A DNA stretch of 64,000 nt from a bacterium (GCA_020444265.1 JAHLLH010000001.1:372001-436000); one strand, 5' to 3'. Shown: positions 24,544-33,195, numbered from the stretch's first letter. Program-made: numbers and translations. The notes: a model not told the origin generated them from the sequence alone.

Positions 24544-25956
24544 ATGGGTTGCGAACTCATCAAGCATCACTGCGGTATTATTGGAGTCTGGGGTGTTCCG
24601 AATGCCGCAGAGTTGGCGTTTCACGGTCTCTATTCCCTCCAGCATCGTGGACAAGAAGCGGCAGGAATTGTAAGTACCGATGGAAACCGCTTTTACCGAA
24701 AGCTCGGGATGGGGACAGTCACACAGATATTCTCCTCACCGACCGTGCTCGGCAGCCTGAAAGGGTCTGGTGCGATCGGCCACAACCGGTACTCAACGAC
24801 CGGTGCATCCAGCGAGTTCAACATCCAGCCGTTATCTGCAGTTCTGCGCGATGGCCCCGTGGCAATCGGCCACAACGGTAACCTTGTCAACACAAAACGA
24901 ATCCGGAAACGTCTTCAGGAAGATGGAGCCATTTTCCAGAGCACCACGGATAGCGAGATCATCATTCACTTGATGGCTCGGTCAAAAAAGGAGCAGGTAC
25001 GCGACAAACTGTTGGAAGCCCTGGATGAAATTGAAGGTGCTTTCAGCCTCGTTTTGTTGTCGGATCATGCGATGTATGCTGCTCGTGATCCGCACGGTTG
25101 GCGCCCGCTCTGCATTGGCGAAAAAGATGGTAAGTACATCTTCTCGTCGGAATCATGCGCGTTGGACCTGCTTGGTTATTCTTATATCCGTGATGTTCGT
25201 CCCGGAGAGCTTGTCCTCGTTGATGATGAAGGATTGCATTCGCATCAGTATGCGGACGGTTCGCAAACACACCACTGCGTGTTCGAATTAATTTATTTCT
25301 CAAGGCCGGATAGCCGTTTCGGTGGGGATTACATCGACAAATTCCGCCGTAAGATGGGGAAGAATCTGGCAGAGGAGTATCCGGATGATGCGGACATTGT
25401 CATCTCGGTACCGGATAGTTCGAACACGGCCGCATTGGGATATAGTCAACGATCTGAAGCACGCTTTGAGATGGGGTTGATCCGAAACCATTATGTGGGC
25501 CGTACCTTCATCCAACCGACCCAGACCATGCGTGAAATGGGCGTAAAACTCAAGTTTAACCCAGTTGGCGGGGTACTGAAGGATCGGAAAGTGGTGGTGG
25601 TCGAGGATTCGATCGTCCGAGGTACAACTCTCCGTAAGTTGACGGACCTGATTCGTCAGGCCGGTGCAAAAGAAGTGCATGTAAGGGTTTCCAGCCCCCC
25701 GATTAAACACCCTTGTTACTATGGAATGGATTTCCCTTCGCGCGAGGAACTCATCGCCCATACTCGGAGTGTTGAAGAAATAAGGAAGACCATTGGCGTG
25801 GATTCCCTGGGGTACCTTTCGGTTGAAAAATTACTCGATAGTGTTCCCCACGAGAATGGCGAGAATTACTGTACCGCTTGTTTCACAGGGGAGTACCCGA
25901 TCCCTGTTGAACAGGATGAGGAGAACGGGAGCAAAGAGCGGTACGAGGATCGATAG
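24544..25956 (+). CDS. purF: Amidophosphoribosyltransferase
   Basis: First enzyme of purine synthesis: PRPP plus glutamine to phosphoribosylamine. A 9-residue propeptide precedes C10 (HHCGIIGVWG), the glutaminase nucleophile after cleavage. The PRPP loop is VVVVEDSIVRGTT. Four cysteines, C245, C391, C443 and C446, are placed as the 4Fe-4S ligands of the Bacillus-type enzyme, so an oxygen-sensitive cluster is likely. Length 470 is typical. It is followed by a phospholipid synthase gene after a strong inverted repeat. Confidence 0.97.
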   Translation: MGCELIKHHCGIIGVWGVPNAAELAFHGLYSLQHRGQEAAGIVSTDGNRFYRKLGMGTVTQIFSSPTVLGSLKGSGAIGHNRYSTTGASSEFNIQPLSAVLRDGPVAIGHNGNLVNTKRIRKRLQEDGAIFQSTTDSEIIIHLMARSKKEQVRDKLLEALDEIEGAFSLVLLSDHAMYAARDPHGWRPLCIGEKDGKYIFSSESCALDLLGYSYIRDVRPGELVLVDDEGLHSHQYADGSQTHHCVFELIYFSRPDSRFGGDYIDKFRRKMGKNLAEEYPDDADIVISVPDSSNTAALGYSQRSEARFEMGLIRNHYVGRTFIQPTQTMREMGVKLKFNPVGGVLKDRKVVVVEDSIVRGTTLRKLTDLIRQAGAKEVHVRVSSPPIKHPCYYGMDFPSREELIAHTRSVEEIRKTIGVDSLGYLSVEKLLDSVPHENGENYCTACFTGEYPIPVEQDEENGSKERYEDR

Positions 25957-25982
25957 CGGAGAGACTCGCTGGCTTTAGTGTA

Positions 25983-26020
25983 CAATTGCCCACGAGATCC
26001 CCGGATCCTGTGGGCAATTG
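25983..26020 (+). repeat. Inverted repeat in front of the CDP-alcohol phosphatidyltransferase gene
   Basis: Perfect 11-bp arms CAATTGCCCAC/GTGGGCAATTG (25983-25993 and 26010-26020) enclose an inner GATCC/GGATC dyad. There is no T-tract. It ends a few bases before the ribosome site of the next gene, so it could act as an operator, an RNA stability element or a weak attenuator. Confidence 0.6.
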
Positions 26021-26034
26021 AGTCTGGAGATCAT

Positions 26035-26670
26035 ATGCAGCGACGTGAAGAACGGAGACGCATCTCCCAGGAGGAGAAGCGGAAACAGGTTCACCATGTA
26101 GGTATCCATGCGAAGGATTTCCTGTTGGTGCCCAACCTGCTCTCCCTGTCACGTCTGCTTTTTGCCATCCCCGCAGTTTACTTGATTGTTACCTCGGACA
26201 ACGAGGCCAATGACCTCACAGCCGTCATCCTGCTTTTCGCCAGTTTTGTAACGGATGTTTTGGATGGTGTATGGGCACGTATGTTCCATTCTATCAGTGA
26301 TTTGGGAAAAATTCTGGATCCGGTGATTGATAAAATTGTTGTGATTACAATCTCCTTCGCCCTTGCGCTGGGCAATCGAGATCCGCAACTCCCGCTTTGG
26401 ATGCTTGGTGCTGTAGTCCTGCGGGATGTAATAATCCTGCTTCTCGCGCGGCGCGTTCTACATGAAGACCATCATCTATTCGTCAGCTCGTGGACCGGAA
26501 AAGCAGCAACCTTTTGTATTGCGTTCACCCTGTTGTCCTATCTGCTGGATGATTTCCTTGCAGAAGGGCTGCTCACCGTGCTCCCATACATCTCAGTTGG
26601 CCTGTTGGTTCTCTCCAGTATCGACTATTTTGAGAAGTACTGGTCCGTCCGTCATAAGCGGTACCTCTAA
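26035..26670 (+). CDS. CDP-alcohol phosphatidyltransferase (PgsA-like)
   Basis: A 211-residue inner-membrane enzyme of phospholipid head-group transfer, probably phosphatidylglycerophosphate synthase by partner logic (pgpA at 57711). The CDP-alcohol motif is present: DVLDGVWAR, then GKILDPVIDK, giving D-x2-D-G-x2-A-R-x(n)-G-x3-D-x3-D. There are five to six hydrophobic segments and a charged 35-residue N-terminus. The start at ATG 26035 has CTGGAGA upstream. The exact alcohol substrate cannot be fixed from sequence alone. Confidence 0.88.
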   Translation: MQRREERRRISQEEKRKQVHHVGIHAKDFLLVPNLLSLSRLLFAIPAVYLIVTSDNEANDLTAVILLFASFVTDVLDGVWARMFHSISDLGKILDPVIDKIVVITISFALALGNRDPQLPLWMLGAVVLRDVIILLLARRVLHEDHHLFVSSWTGKAATFCIAFTLLSYLLDDFLAEGLLTVLPYISVGLLVLSSIDYFEKYWSVRHKRYL

Positions 26671-26697
26671 ACCTTAGTTACCCGGGAACAGTGTACG

Positions 26698-28116
26698 ATG
26701 AGTCTCGTTTTTCACGATACGTACAAGCGTGCAAAAATGCCGTTTGAGCCGCTTGAAGACGGCAAAGTCAAGATGTACAACTGCGGTCCAACCGTTTATG
26801 ATACTGCTCATATCGGAAATCTACGGGCGTATGTGTTTGCGGACCTCCTTCGACGCTGGCTCGAAGCAAAGGGATACGAGGTTACCCAGGTTCAGAACAT
26901 CACGGATGTAGATGATAAAACGATCAGGCGTAGCAGGGAAGAGGGGTTGACACTCAGCGAATTGACGGAACGTTTCCGCGATGCCTTTTTCAGCGATCTT
27001 GAAACTCTCAACATCCTGCCGGCGCACATCCGTCCAGCAGCAACCGATCATGTGGACGAGATGGTTACCATGATAGAAGAGCTGCTGAAACGTGACCATG
27101 CCTATCGTGCGCCAGATGGCTCGATCTACTTCCGCGTCAGCAGCTATAGCGAATATGGTAATCTCTCGGGGAAGCGACTCGAAGATCTGCGTGTCGGCGA
27201 ACGGGTGACATCGGATGAGTACGAGTCCAAGGATGATGTCCGCGATTTTGCACTTTGGAAGGCATGGGACGAGGAAGATGGTTCGGTCTTCTGGGAAACG
27301 TCCCTCGGGAAAGGCCGTCCCGGTTGGCATATCGAATGTTCCGCCATGTCGATGAAGTATCTGGGCCGCGATTTTGACATCCACACAGGTGGTGTAGACA
27401 ACATCTTTCCTCACCATGAAAATGAGATCGCCCAGAGCCGTTGCGCTACCGACGGTACCTTTGCTCGATATTGGCTGCACTGCGACTACCTGATTGTCGA
27501 AGGAAAAAAAATGTCGAAGTCGCTCGGCAACTTCTTCAAACTTCAGGATTTGATCGACAAGGGTTACACTCCTCGTGAGATTCGATATGTCATCATGGGG
27601 ACGCACTACCGCAGCAGGTTAAATTTCACATTCGATGGTTTGCACGCAGCACGATCTGCGTTGGGACGGCTTGACGAATTCCAGGCATCGTGGCAGCAGT
27701 TCAAGGTGGGCGATGCCAGCGCTGAAGCTGCCACCGCGATTGATCGAGCGGAAAAGCAGTTTGACGAAGCAATGGATGACGATTTGAACATCAGCGCTGC
27801 CATCGCAGCGATCTTCAATATGGTACGCGAAGTCAATAGCTTGACGTCTCAGGGTGTGACAACTGTCGGCGACAGGGAACGTCTCACACAACTATGGGCC
27901 AAATGGGATCTCGCTCTTGGTGTCCTGAGCATGAAGGAGTCATCCGACAGTGATGGTGACGACGGCTGGATTGAAGAGTTAATCGAAGAACGCAAGCAGG
28001 CGCGTCAGGCTAAAAATTTTGCGCGCGCAGATGAAATTCGCGATGAGCTGGTCGCGAAAGGCATACTCCTGAAAGATTCCCCGGAAGGTACGACTTGGAA
28101 ACGAGAGGCAAATTAA
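26698..28116 (+). CDS. cysS: Cysteinyl-tRNA synthetase
   Basis: Class I synthetase of 472 residues that charges tRNA-Cys. HIGH-type motif HIGN is in YDTAHIGNLRAY and KMSKS in GKKMSKSLGNFF; zinc-site elements are YNCGPTVYD and the HVDNIFPHHENE-type block (TGGVDNIFPHHENE). The usual length. It is followed by a single base and then an exported-protein gene, so the two are probably co-transcribed. Confidence 0.97.
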   Translation: MSLVFHDTYKRAKMPFEPLEDGKVKMYNCGPTVYDTAHIGNLRAYVFADLLRRWLEAKGYEVTQVQNITDVDDKTIRRSREEGLTLSELTERFRDAFFSDLETLNILPAHIRPAATDHVDEMVTMIEELLKRDHAYRAPDGSIYFRVSSYSEYGNLSGKRLEDLRVGERVTSDEYESKDDVRDFALWKAWDEEDGSVFWETSLGKGRPGWHIECSAMSMKYLGRDFDIHTGGVDNIFPHHENEIAQSRCATDGTFARYWLHCDYLIVEGKKMSKSLGNFFKLQDLIDKGYTPREIRYVIMGTHYRSRLNFTFDGLHAARSALGRLDEFQASWQQFKVGDASAEAATAIDRAEKQFDEAMDDDLNISAAIAAIFNMVREVNSLTSQGVTTVGDRERLTQLWAKWDLALGVLSMKESSDSDGDDGWIEELIEERKQARQAKNFARADEIRDELVAKGILLKDSPEGTTWKREAN

Positions 28117-28117
28117 C

Positions 28118-29038
28118 ATGAACCGTCCTGTTTACAGACGATTTGTGTTGGTTGTGGTCTGTTTCCTTGTCGCGGTTTATGCGGTGGGGCAGGACAGTTC
28201 TTCCTCTCCTGCGGATTCCTTTGTGAACACTCCACCCCCCGTGACTACCACCACGATGGAAGAGGTACGTCAGGCGCTGGGTAGCATGCCAGCTGCGCCG
28301 GACACGATCCCATTTGGTGTCGGTGAACGGTTACGTTATCACATGGATTTCTCCTTTGTACAGGCTGGTCTGAGTGAAATGGCAATCCTGGGAGTAGACT
28401 CGATCAATGGTCGGCAGGCGTTCCATTTCCGCAGCCGTGTGCGGAGTACACGCACCATCGACATCATATACAAGGTGCGGGATGTTGTGGAGTCCTGGTT
28501 CGATACGGAACGTGTGTTCGCACATCGCTATGAACGGCGCATCCGTGAGGGTGGGTATACCAATCTCAAATTTTACGATTACAACCATGAAACCGGTTGG
28601 GTGTCGATCTCCAATGAGTTTGGTCCGAAAGGACTCACTCCATTCAAACCCTTCAGTCACAATGTGATTTCCGCACTCTATTGGGTCCGAACCCAGGATT
28701 TGACAGAGGGTGCGGAATTGATTGTTCCTCTTCACGACATGGACGTTCAGTATCCGCTGGTTGTCAAGGTGTATGGTCGTGAAAAGGTGACCGTACCTGC
28801 CGGAACCTTCATCTGTTGGAAGGTGGAGCCTGTCATTGTATCGGAAGGCCTTTTCAAGATGGCAGGTCGGCTTGTGGTCTGGATCAGCGACGATGAACAT
28901 CGACTTCCAGTGATGATGAGCAGCAAAATACCTGTTGGAAACATTGATGGAAAACTGGTCGACTACCGGTTGGGTGCTGCTGTGGGCGAAGAAACCCCCC
29001 CCATTACAATTCCTACTGACGATTCCTGGGACTGGTAA
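28118..29038 (+). CDS. Exported DUF3108-family protein
   Basis: A 306-residue protein with a signal peptide (hydrophobic residues 9-24, ending AVGQ). The mature part is beta-rich with DUF3108-like features: PFGVGERLRYHMDFSFVQAG near the start, then a DxxVESWFDT segment and a YGREKVTVPAGTFICWKV stretch. Family members are periplasmic and of unknown function, often near envelope-assembly genes. It starts one base after cysS and is followed by two more exported beta proteins. Confidence 0.82.
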   Translation: MNRPVYRRFVLVVVCFLVAVYAVGQDSSSSPADSFVNTPPPVTTTTMEEVRQALGSMPAAPDTIPFGVGERLRYHMDFSFVQAGLSEMAILGVDSINGRQAFHFRSRVRSTRTIDIIYKVRDVVESWFDTERVFAHRYERRIREGGYTNLKFYDYNHETGWVSISNEFGPKGLTPFKPFSHNVISALYWVRTQDLTEGAELIVPLHDMDVQYPLVVKVYGREKVTVPAGTFICWKVEPVIVSEGLFKMAGRLVVWISDDEHRLPVMMSSKIPVGNIDGKLVDYRLGAAVGEETPPITIPTDDSWDW

Positions 29039-29083
29039 GGCGCTCCTCCCGACCTCTCTTAATGTCTCTCGCAACCCTCCCAT

Positions 29084-29110
29084 CGGGTAACCTATATGCA
29101 TTTTTACCCG
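29084..29110 (+). repeat. Inverted repeat upstream of the repeat protein gene
   Basis: CGGGTAA/TTACCCG (29084-29090 and 29104-29110) flank CCTATATGCATTT. It lies 45 bases before the ATG, and could be an operator over a promoter or a leader hairpin. Confidence 0.4.
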
Positions 29111-29154
29111 TCCAACAGTCGAACAGCCGGATGTTCACGATTGGAGTCTCAACC

Positions 29155-30420
29155 ATGAAGCAGTCAGCCATCCTTTGGGTCACACTATTGCTGGTGTCCA
29201 CCAATGTTGTTTCGACACAGGCAGAGGAAGTGAAGTGGACGAAGCAAAGCAGCGGTTGGGTCGCGGAGATCATCTATACCAAACCAGCCGCAAACGTCAA
29301 GGAAATGGTCGTCTCCGACTTTGTTGGCGATATGGATTTTCGAGGCACAGAATCGGGCGATGCCAAGGTTGTCATTGAGTTCTGGAGTCACGAACGTGAC
29401 CGGGACCGTGCAGAAAAGGATCTGGAGCAGATCAGGCCAACCGTACAGGAAACCGACGATGGATTCCATGTTCGTGGCGAAAGCAATCGCCGTTGGCGCT
29501 GGAGCATGGACCAATCTTTCGATTTGAGCGCCACCCTTCCAAAAAGCTGCGAAATCGATGCAGAAACATCGGGTGGTGATGTCACAGTAAACAGTTTCGT
29601 ATCAAATGTCGCCGCCGCAAGTTCGGGTGGGGATCTTGATGTGACTGATGTTATGGGAAATGTTGATATTTCAACATCAGGCGGCGATATCGACCTTGCG
29701 AAGATCACAGGCGAAGTATCCGCGGCTACCTCAGGCGGTGATATTTCCTTCACAACGATAAAAGGGTCGATCGAAGTCGCAACCAGCGGCGGTGATATCG
29801 ATGGGGATGATCTTTTAGGTGACCTTGATGGTTCTACATCCGGTGGAGATGTCGAGGTGAACAAAGGCAAACTTGGACGACTTTCTCTCGCGACCTCAGG
29901 TGGCGACATGAATGGTTCTGGCCTGGAAGTGGAGCGGGGTGCTGCTTTTTCTACCTCGGGTGGTGATATCGAATTGGCAAACTGCATTGGTGAGTTCGAT
30001 CTATCCACTCATGGCGGTGATCTTGAGGCCTTTGATCATCAGGGAATGCTGAACATGCATACCAGCGCTGGAGATATTGCTGCCCACAATTTGAAGGGCG
30101 GTATTGTGGCGAACACAGGGCATGGTTCGATCGAAGTTTCCGTTGCAGACTATGACGTAGTCGATTTCAGCGTCTTTGAGTTGAATGCCGCAAACGGGGA
30201 CATTCAACTGGATCTTCCCAAAAACTTCAATGCATTTGTTGATGCAACCGTCTCAAGTGTATGGGATGATGACGATGGGATGATTCAGTCTGATTTCCCT
30301 CTGAAGATCAGCCATCTGGGCGGAAAAGCCGGAACGACCGCCGTCGGAAAGATTAATGATGGTGGGCAGCCCATCGAGCTCTCAACTGTACGTGGTGAAA
30401 TCCATATCCGTAAGCGATAG
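29155..30420 (+). CDS. Exported DUF4097-like beta-repeat protein
   Basis: A 421-residue protein with signal peptide (MKQSAILWVTLLLVSTNVV, then cleavage near TQA-EE). Residues about 138-310 hold ten copies of a repeat headed TSGGD or a variant (SSGGD, THGGD, TSAGD), nearly all spaced exactly 18 residues, as expected for a right-handed beta-helix or beta-roll. The N-terminal domain (25-130) resembles the DUF4097 entry region. The start at ATG 29155 has GGAG upstream. It is 28 bases from the next toastrack-like gene. The role is unknown; it is likely an envelope sensor or scaffold. Confidence 0.8.
   Translation: MKQSAILWVTLLLVSTNVVSTQAEEVKWTKQSSGWVAEIIYTKPAANVKEMVVSDFVGDMDFRGTESGDAKVVIEFWSHERDRDRAEKDLEQIRPTVQETDDGFHVRGESNRRWRWSMDQSFDLSATLPKSCEIDAETSGGDVTVNSFVSNVAAASSGGDLDVTDVMGNVDISTSGGDIDLAKITGEVSAATSGGDISFTTIKGSIEVATSGGDIDGDDLLGDLDGSTSGGDVEVNKGKLGRLSLATSGGDMNGSGLEVERGAAFSTSGGDIELANCIGEFDLSTHGGDLEAFDHQGMLNMHTSAGDIAAHNLKGGIVANTGHGSIEVSVADYDVVDFSVFELNAANGDIQLDLPKNFNAFVDATVSSVWDDDDGMIQSDFPLKISHLGGKAGTTAVGKINDGGQPIELSTVRGEIHIRKR
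29566..30117 (+). repeat. 54-base coding repeat array (18-residue TSGGD units)
   Basis: Ten units inside the preceding gene. Seven of nine intervals between successive GGD/AGD heads are 18 residues, one is 19 and one is 20. The DNA of the units is diverged, so the periodicity is maintained at protein level. Confidence 0.85.
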
Positions 30421-30448
30421 ATAATCCTATAGATAGAAAGGGGCGATC

Positions 30449-31318
30449 ATGAAACGCGCTCTGGTGTTGTTGCTGTCCGGCCTGCTGGTCATTTCCGTAA
30501 TGTCCATTGCTATTGCAAAGGACCGGGAACCGCGGATCGAGAATTATTCGGAATCTGCACCTCTTGATGGTGTCAAAAGTGCAGAGGTAACTGTTGAGCT
30601 GGGGTTGGCTGAATTCACCCTGAAAGCGGGCGATCCGAAGACTCTGGCGCAATTTGACGCGATCTATGATGCACGCTACACACAGCCCGACTTCAAATAT
30701 GAGCGGGATGGAGATCGTGCCTTCGTCCTCATCGAGACCAAAGATGTTAAGAAGTGGAAGCGCAAAGAGGAAGACCGTCAGGAAGCGGAATACAGGGTTT
30801 ATCTCAGCCCGGAACCTGAACTTGACATCAAATGTGAAGTGGGTCTGGGTGATAATGAACTTGATTTGACCGGCCTGAAGGTAAATCGTGTTGATCTCGA
30901 ATCTGGCCTTGCTGAGACAGACATCATCGTAGCGAAACCGAATTCGATTCGTACGCGAGTAATAAAGATCGAAAGTGGTCTTGGTGAGCTCAACACGGAC
31001 CATTTAGGCAACCTTCGCTTTGACCGACTCAGCCTGGAGGGTGGCTTGGGATCAAGTGATCTCGATCTCCGTGGCTTCGAAGGCGAAGGAGAGGTGGTCA
31101 TTTCAGTTGGTATGGGTGACTGTACCCTGATTCTGCCCGAATCGGTTGGTGTGCGTTTAATCCATGAGGAATCTTTCATGTCCTCAGTTGATACACGTGG
31201 ATTCACCAAAGTGGGTGGAGATCGCTACGAAAGTCAGGGGTACGACAGCAAGGAATCTCACCTCCTGATCGAACTTGAAGTCGGTATGGGAACTGTGGAT
31301 ATTGAGTGGCGCAACTAG
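30449..31318 (+). CDS. Exported LiaF-like/toastrack protein
   Basis: A 289-residue protein with signal peptide (LVLLLSGLLVISVMSIAIAK). The mature chain is a ladder of beta strands with recurring glycine turns: VELGLAEFTL, VGLGDNELDL, ESGLAETDI, ESGLGELNT, EGGLGSSDLDL, VGMGDCTLIL and VGMGTVDI. This pattern is that of the C-terminal domain of LiaF and related cell-wall-stress proteins (toastrack fold). A ribosome site AAAGGGG precedes ATG. It lies 28 bases after the DUF4097-like gene and almost surely in the same operon. Confidence 0.8.
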   Translation: MKRALVLLLSGLLVISVMSIAIAKDREPRIENYSESAPLDGVKSAEVTVELGLAEFTLKAGDPKTLAQFDAIYDARYTQPDFKYERDGDRAFVLIETKDVKKWKRKEEDRQEAEYRVYLSPEPELDIKCEVGLGDNELDLTGLKVNRVDLESGLAETDIIVAKPNSIRTRVIKIESGLGELNTDHLGNLRFDRLSLEGGLGSSDLDLRGFEGEGEVVISVGMGDCTLILPESVGVRLIHEESFMSSVDTRGFTKVGGDRYESQGYDSKESHLLIELEVGMGTVDIEWRN

Positions 31319-31363
31319 AGTCTCCCTGCGGAGCACGAAAAAGTTAGAAATACCTAACATCCC

Positions 31364-31392
31364 TTGTAGCGCAGGCGATTGCCGGGTATATT
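31364..31392 (+). promoter_or_regulatory. Sigma-70-type promoter in the 31319-31611 gap
   Basis: TTGTAG (31364-31369), 17 bases, TATATT (31387-31392). It predicts a start near 31399. An upstream dyad GTTAG-AAATAC-CTAAC is at 31343-31358. Confidence 0.55.
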
Positions 31393-31398
31393 GAACGC

Positions 31399-31517
31399 AG
31401 TCATCAGGGGACACTGCCTTAGCAAACGTCCCCCCCACGAATGCGGGATGGTGTTGTACCTGGTGGCTATCCGACTACAAGAAACGCCGTCAGCATAAGC
31501 TGACGGCGTTTCTTTGT
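31399..31517 (+). ncRNA. Candidate small RNA of about 120 nt
   Basis: The predicted transcript between the promoter at 31364-31392 and the terminator at 31481-31516 carries no open frame of note. It contains an internal hairpin GGGGAC/GTCCCC around 31407-31432. It does not show the conserved SRP, tmRNA or RNase P cores. It is supported only by the promoter-terminator arrangement. Confidence 0.4.
31481..31516 (+). terminator. Strong rho-independent terminator
   Basis: Perfect 14-bp stem GAAACGCCGTCAGC/GCTGACGGCGTTTC with loop ATAA (31481-31512), followed by TTTG. It closes the envelope-protein operon and/or the candidate small RNA. Confidence 0.88.
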
Positions 31518-31611
31518 CTCTTAACCAACTCTCGGGCCTGTGAAGGGATTCAAGCTGTGCTCACTGGCTGTCAGAGGCTATCTTAGCAACGCACTTACAC
31601 GGGATGACCGA

Positions 31612-32160
31612 ATGCAGATCGCTGTTTTTGGTGGGGGAAACTGGCAAAAAGGGTCAGATGTCTGGTCGCTCGGACTTGATGTTGGAGCCAGAATAGCCCA
31701 CGCTGGACATACCGTGGTGACAGGTGGCTATGGTGGATGCATGGCAGCAGTGTCGGAGGGGGCTGTGAAGGCTGGAGGCAAGGCGATTGGTATTCTCCAT
31801 TCTCCGGAATCGATCCTGCCACCGAATCCATTTGTGACGGATACAATTGTCACTACTGACTACCAGTCACGGCTAGCTGAATTGTTGCGCGTCCCATCTG
31901 CTCTGGCGCTGCCAGGTTCATCAGGAACATTCGCAGAAATTGCAGTGTCCGCTGCCCTTTTAAAGCGCAACGCTAATCGTCACCTTGCACTGTGGAGTGA
32001 CTGGTGGGAGCCAAGGATCCGCGTGATTCTTGAATCGTTGAGTGTGTCACTATCCCAAGGACTTACGTGGGTTGATACCCTTGATTCTCTGGGGGTGTGG
32101 CTTCAGCACCTTCAGGGCCAACGTTCCATTCCTCAAACGAACCTATCTGAGGGAAAATGA
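31612..32160 (+). CDS. LOG-family/SLOG-fold protein (TIGR00725-like)
   Basis: A 182-residue Rossmann-like cytoplasmic protein. The opening MQIAVFGGGNW, the loop TVVTGGYGGCMAAVSEGA and ALPGSSGTFAEI follow the LOG layout, in which PGGxGTxxE binds the nucleotide phosphate; here the motif reads PGSSGTFAE. Cytokinin-activating LOG enzymes are nucleoside-monophosphate phosphoribohydrolases; this variant may differ. ATG 31612 was chosen because it opens the conserved core; GTG 31540 is possible. It overlaps mltG by ATGA. Confidence 0.75.
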   Translation: MQIAVFGGGNWQKGSDVWSLGLDVGARIAHAGHTVVTGGYGGCMAAVSEGAVKAGGKAIGILHSPESILPPNPFVTDTIVTTDYQSRLAELLRVPSALALPGSSGTFAEIAVSAALLKRNANRHLALWSDWWEPRIRVILESLSVSLSQGLTWVDTLDSLGVWLQHLQGQRSIPQTNLSEGK

Positions 32161-33194
32161 AGAGACGATCTTTACGTATCGTGCTGGTTGCAGGCACATC
32201 TCTCCTGTTCCTCATCCTTATTGCATGGTGGTATCTCGCCGGCGAAGGCGCCCACCCTGAGCGAAGCGGCGAGGAAAGAATTGTTGTACAGGCTGGTGCA
32301 TCCGCTTGGAGTGTCGGTCGTCAGCTAGAACGAGCTGAGTTGATTAAAAGCGCCAGGCGATTTGTTTACCACCTGAAATTCCGTGGTAAATCGATGGACC
32401 TTCGGGCTGGTACGTACGATGTACCTCGTACCGATTCCATGCGCGACATGGCGGATCGTATCCTGACCGGCAATGAAGTTGTCATCCAGGTAACCATCCC
32501 CGAAGGCATTTCTTCCCACAAAATTGCTGGCCTTTTCGCATCCTTCCAGGTCTGTGACAGCCTTGCCTTTGAAGAAGCAGTCCACGATCTGGCGCTAAAG
32601 AAGGAATTCGCTGCAGAAGGGCGATCACTTGAGGGGTATCTCTTTCCTGAAACGTACACAACCCGTCTCAATCGTGAAGCGAAAGAGGTGGTGCGTGAGA
32701 TGGTCTCAACGTTTTTTGAGGTGATGGGCCAAGAGTGGCTTGATGCCGCTGGGAATGATCCTCTCGGTGTGAATAGCATTGTTACGTTGGCCAGCATCGT
32801 TCAAGGTGAGATTCAGCTTTCTGATGAAGCGGGCGATGTTGCTGCCCTTTATCGGAACCGTCTCGTTCGTGGCATGAAGCTTCAAGCGGACCCTACAGTC
32901 CAATATGTCGTCCCCGGTGAACCACGCAGGCTAAGCCTGCGTGATTTACGGATCGACTCGCCTTACAACACGTATATGTACAAGGGCCTCCCGCCGGGAC
33001 CAATCAACAACCCTGGGAAGGTGGCACTCGAGGCAGCGTTGTCACCTCCGGAGCGTCCTTGGATATACATGGTCGCAAAAGGGGATGGAGGTCATACCTT
33101 CACAACGACCTACGAAGATCACCTCGAAGCAAAAAAACGTCTTGATGCGATTCGCCGTATGGTGGACCGCCAGAAAAAGTATCGGAACTTCTAA
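32157..33194 (+). CDS. mltG: Endolytic murein transglycosylase
   Basis: A 345-residue single-pass inner-membrane enzyme that cuts nascent glycan strands. The transmembrane helix spans residues 8-27, a LysM-like region 41-110 and the YceG domain follows. The catalytic Glu is retained as E218 in LASIVQGE; typical later motifs are LQADPTVQY, SPYNTYMYKGLPPGPI and GDGGHTFT. It overlaps the LOG-like gene upstream and ends one base before the helicase start. Confidence 0.95.
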   Translation: MKRRSLRIVLVAGTSLLFLILIAWWYLAGEGAHPERSGEERIVVQAGASAWSVGRQLERAELIKSARRFVYHLKFRGKSMDLRAGTYDVPRTDSMRDMADRILTGNEVVIQVTIPEGISSHKIAGLFASFQVCDSLAFEEAVHDLALKKEFAAEGRSLEGYLFPETYTTRLNREAKEVVREMVSTFFEVMGQEWLDAAGNDPLGVNSIVTLASIVQGEIQLSDEAGDVAALYRNRLVRGMKLQADPTVQYVVPGEPRRLSLRDLRIDSPYNTYMYKGLPPGPINNPGKVALEAALSPPERPWIYMVAKGDGGHTFTTTYEDHLEAKKRLDAIRRMVDRQKKYRNF

Positions 33195-33195
33195 G

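Noticed and set aside
31399-31517. SRP RNA, 6S RNA or tmRNA identity for the candidate small RNA
   Set aside because: None of the conserved cores (GGAAGCAGC-type tip, 6S bubble, tRNA-like ends) was found.
32790-32820. Loss of the catalytic Glu in MltG because ASIV is followed by Q
   Set aside because: Counting against the E. coli enzyme shows the catalytic Glu is two positions later and is present (E218).
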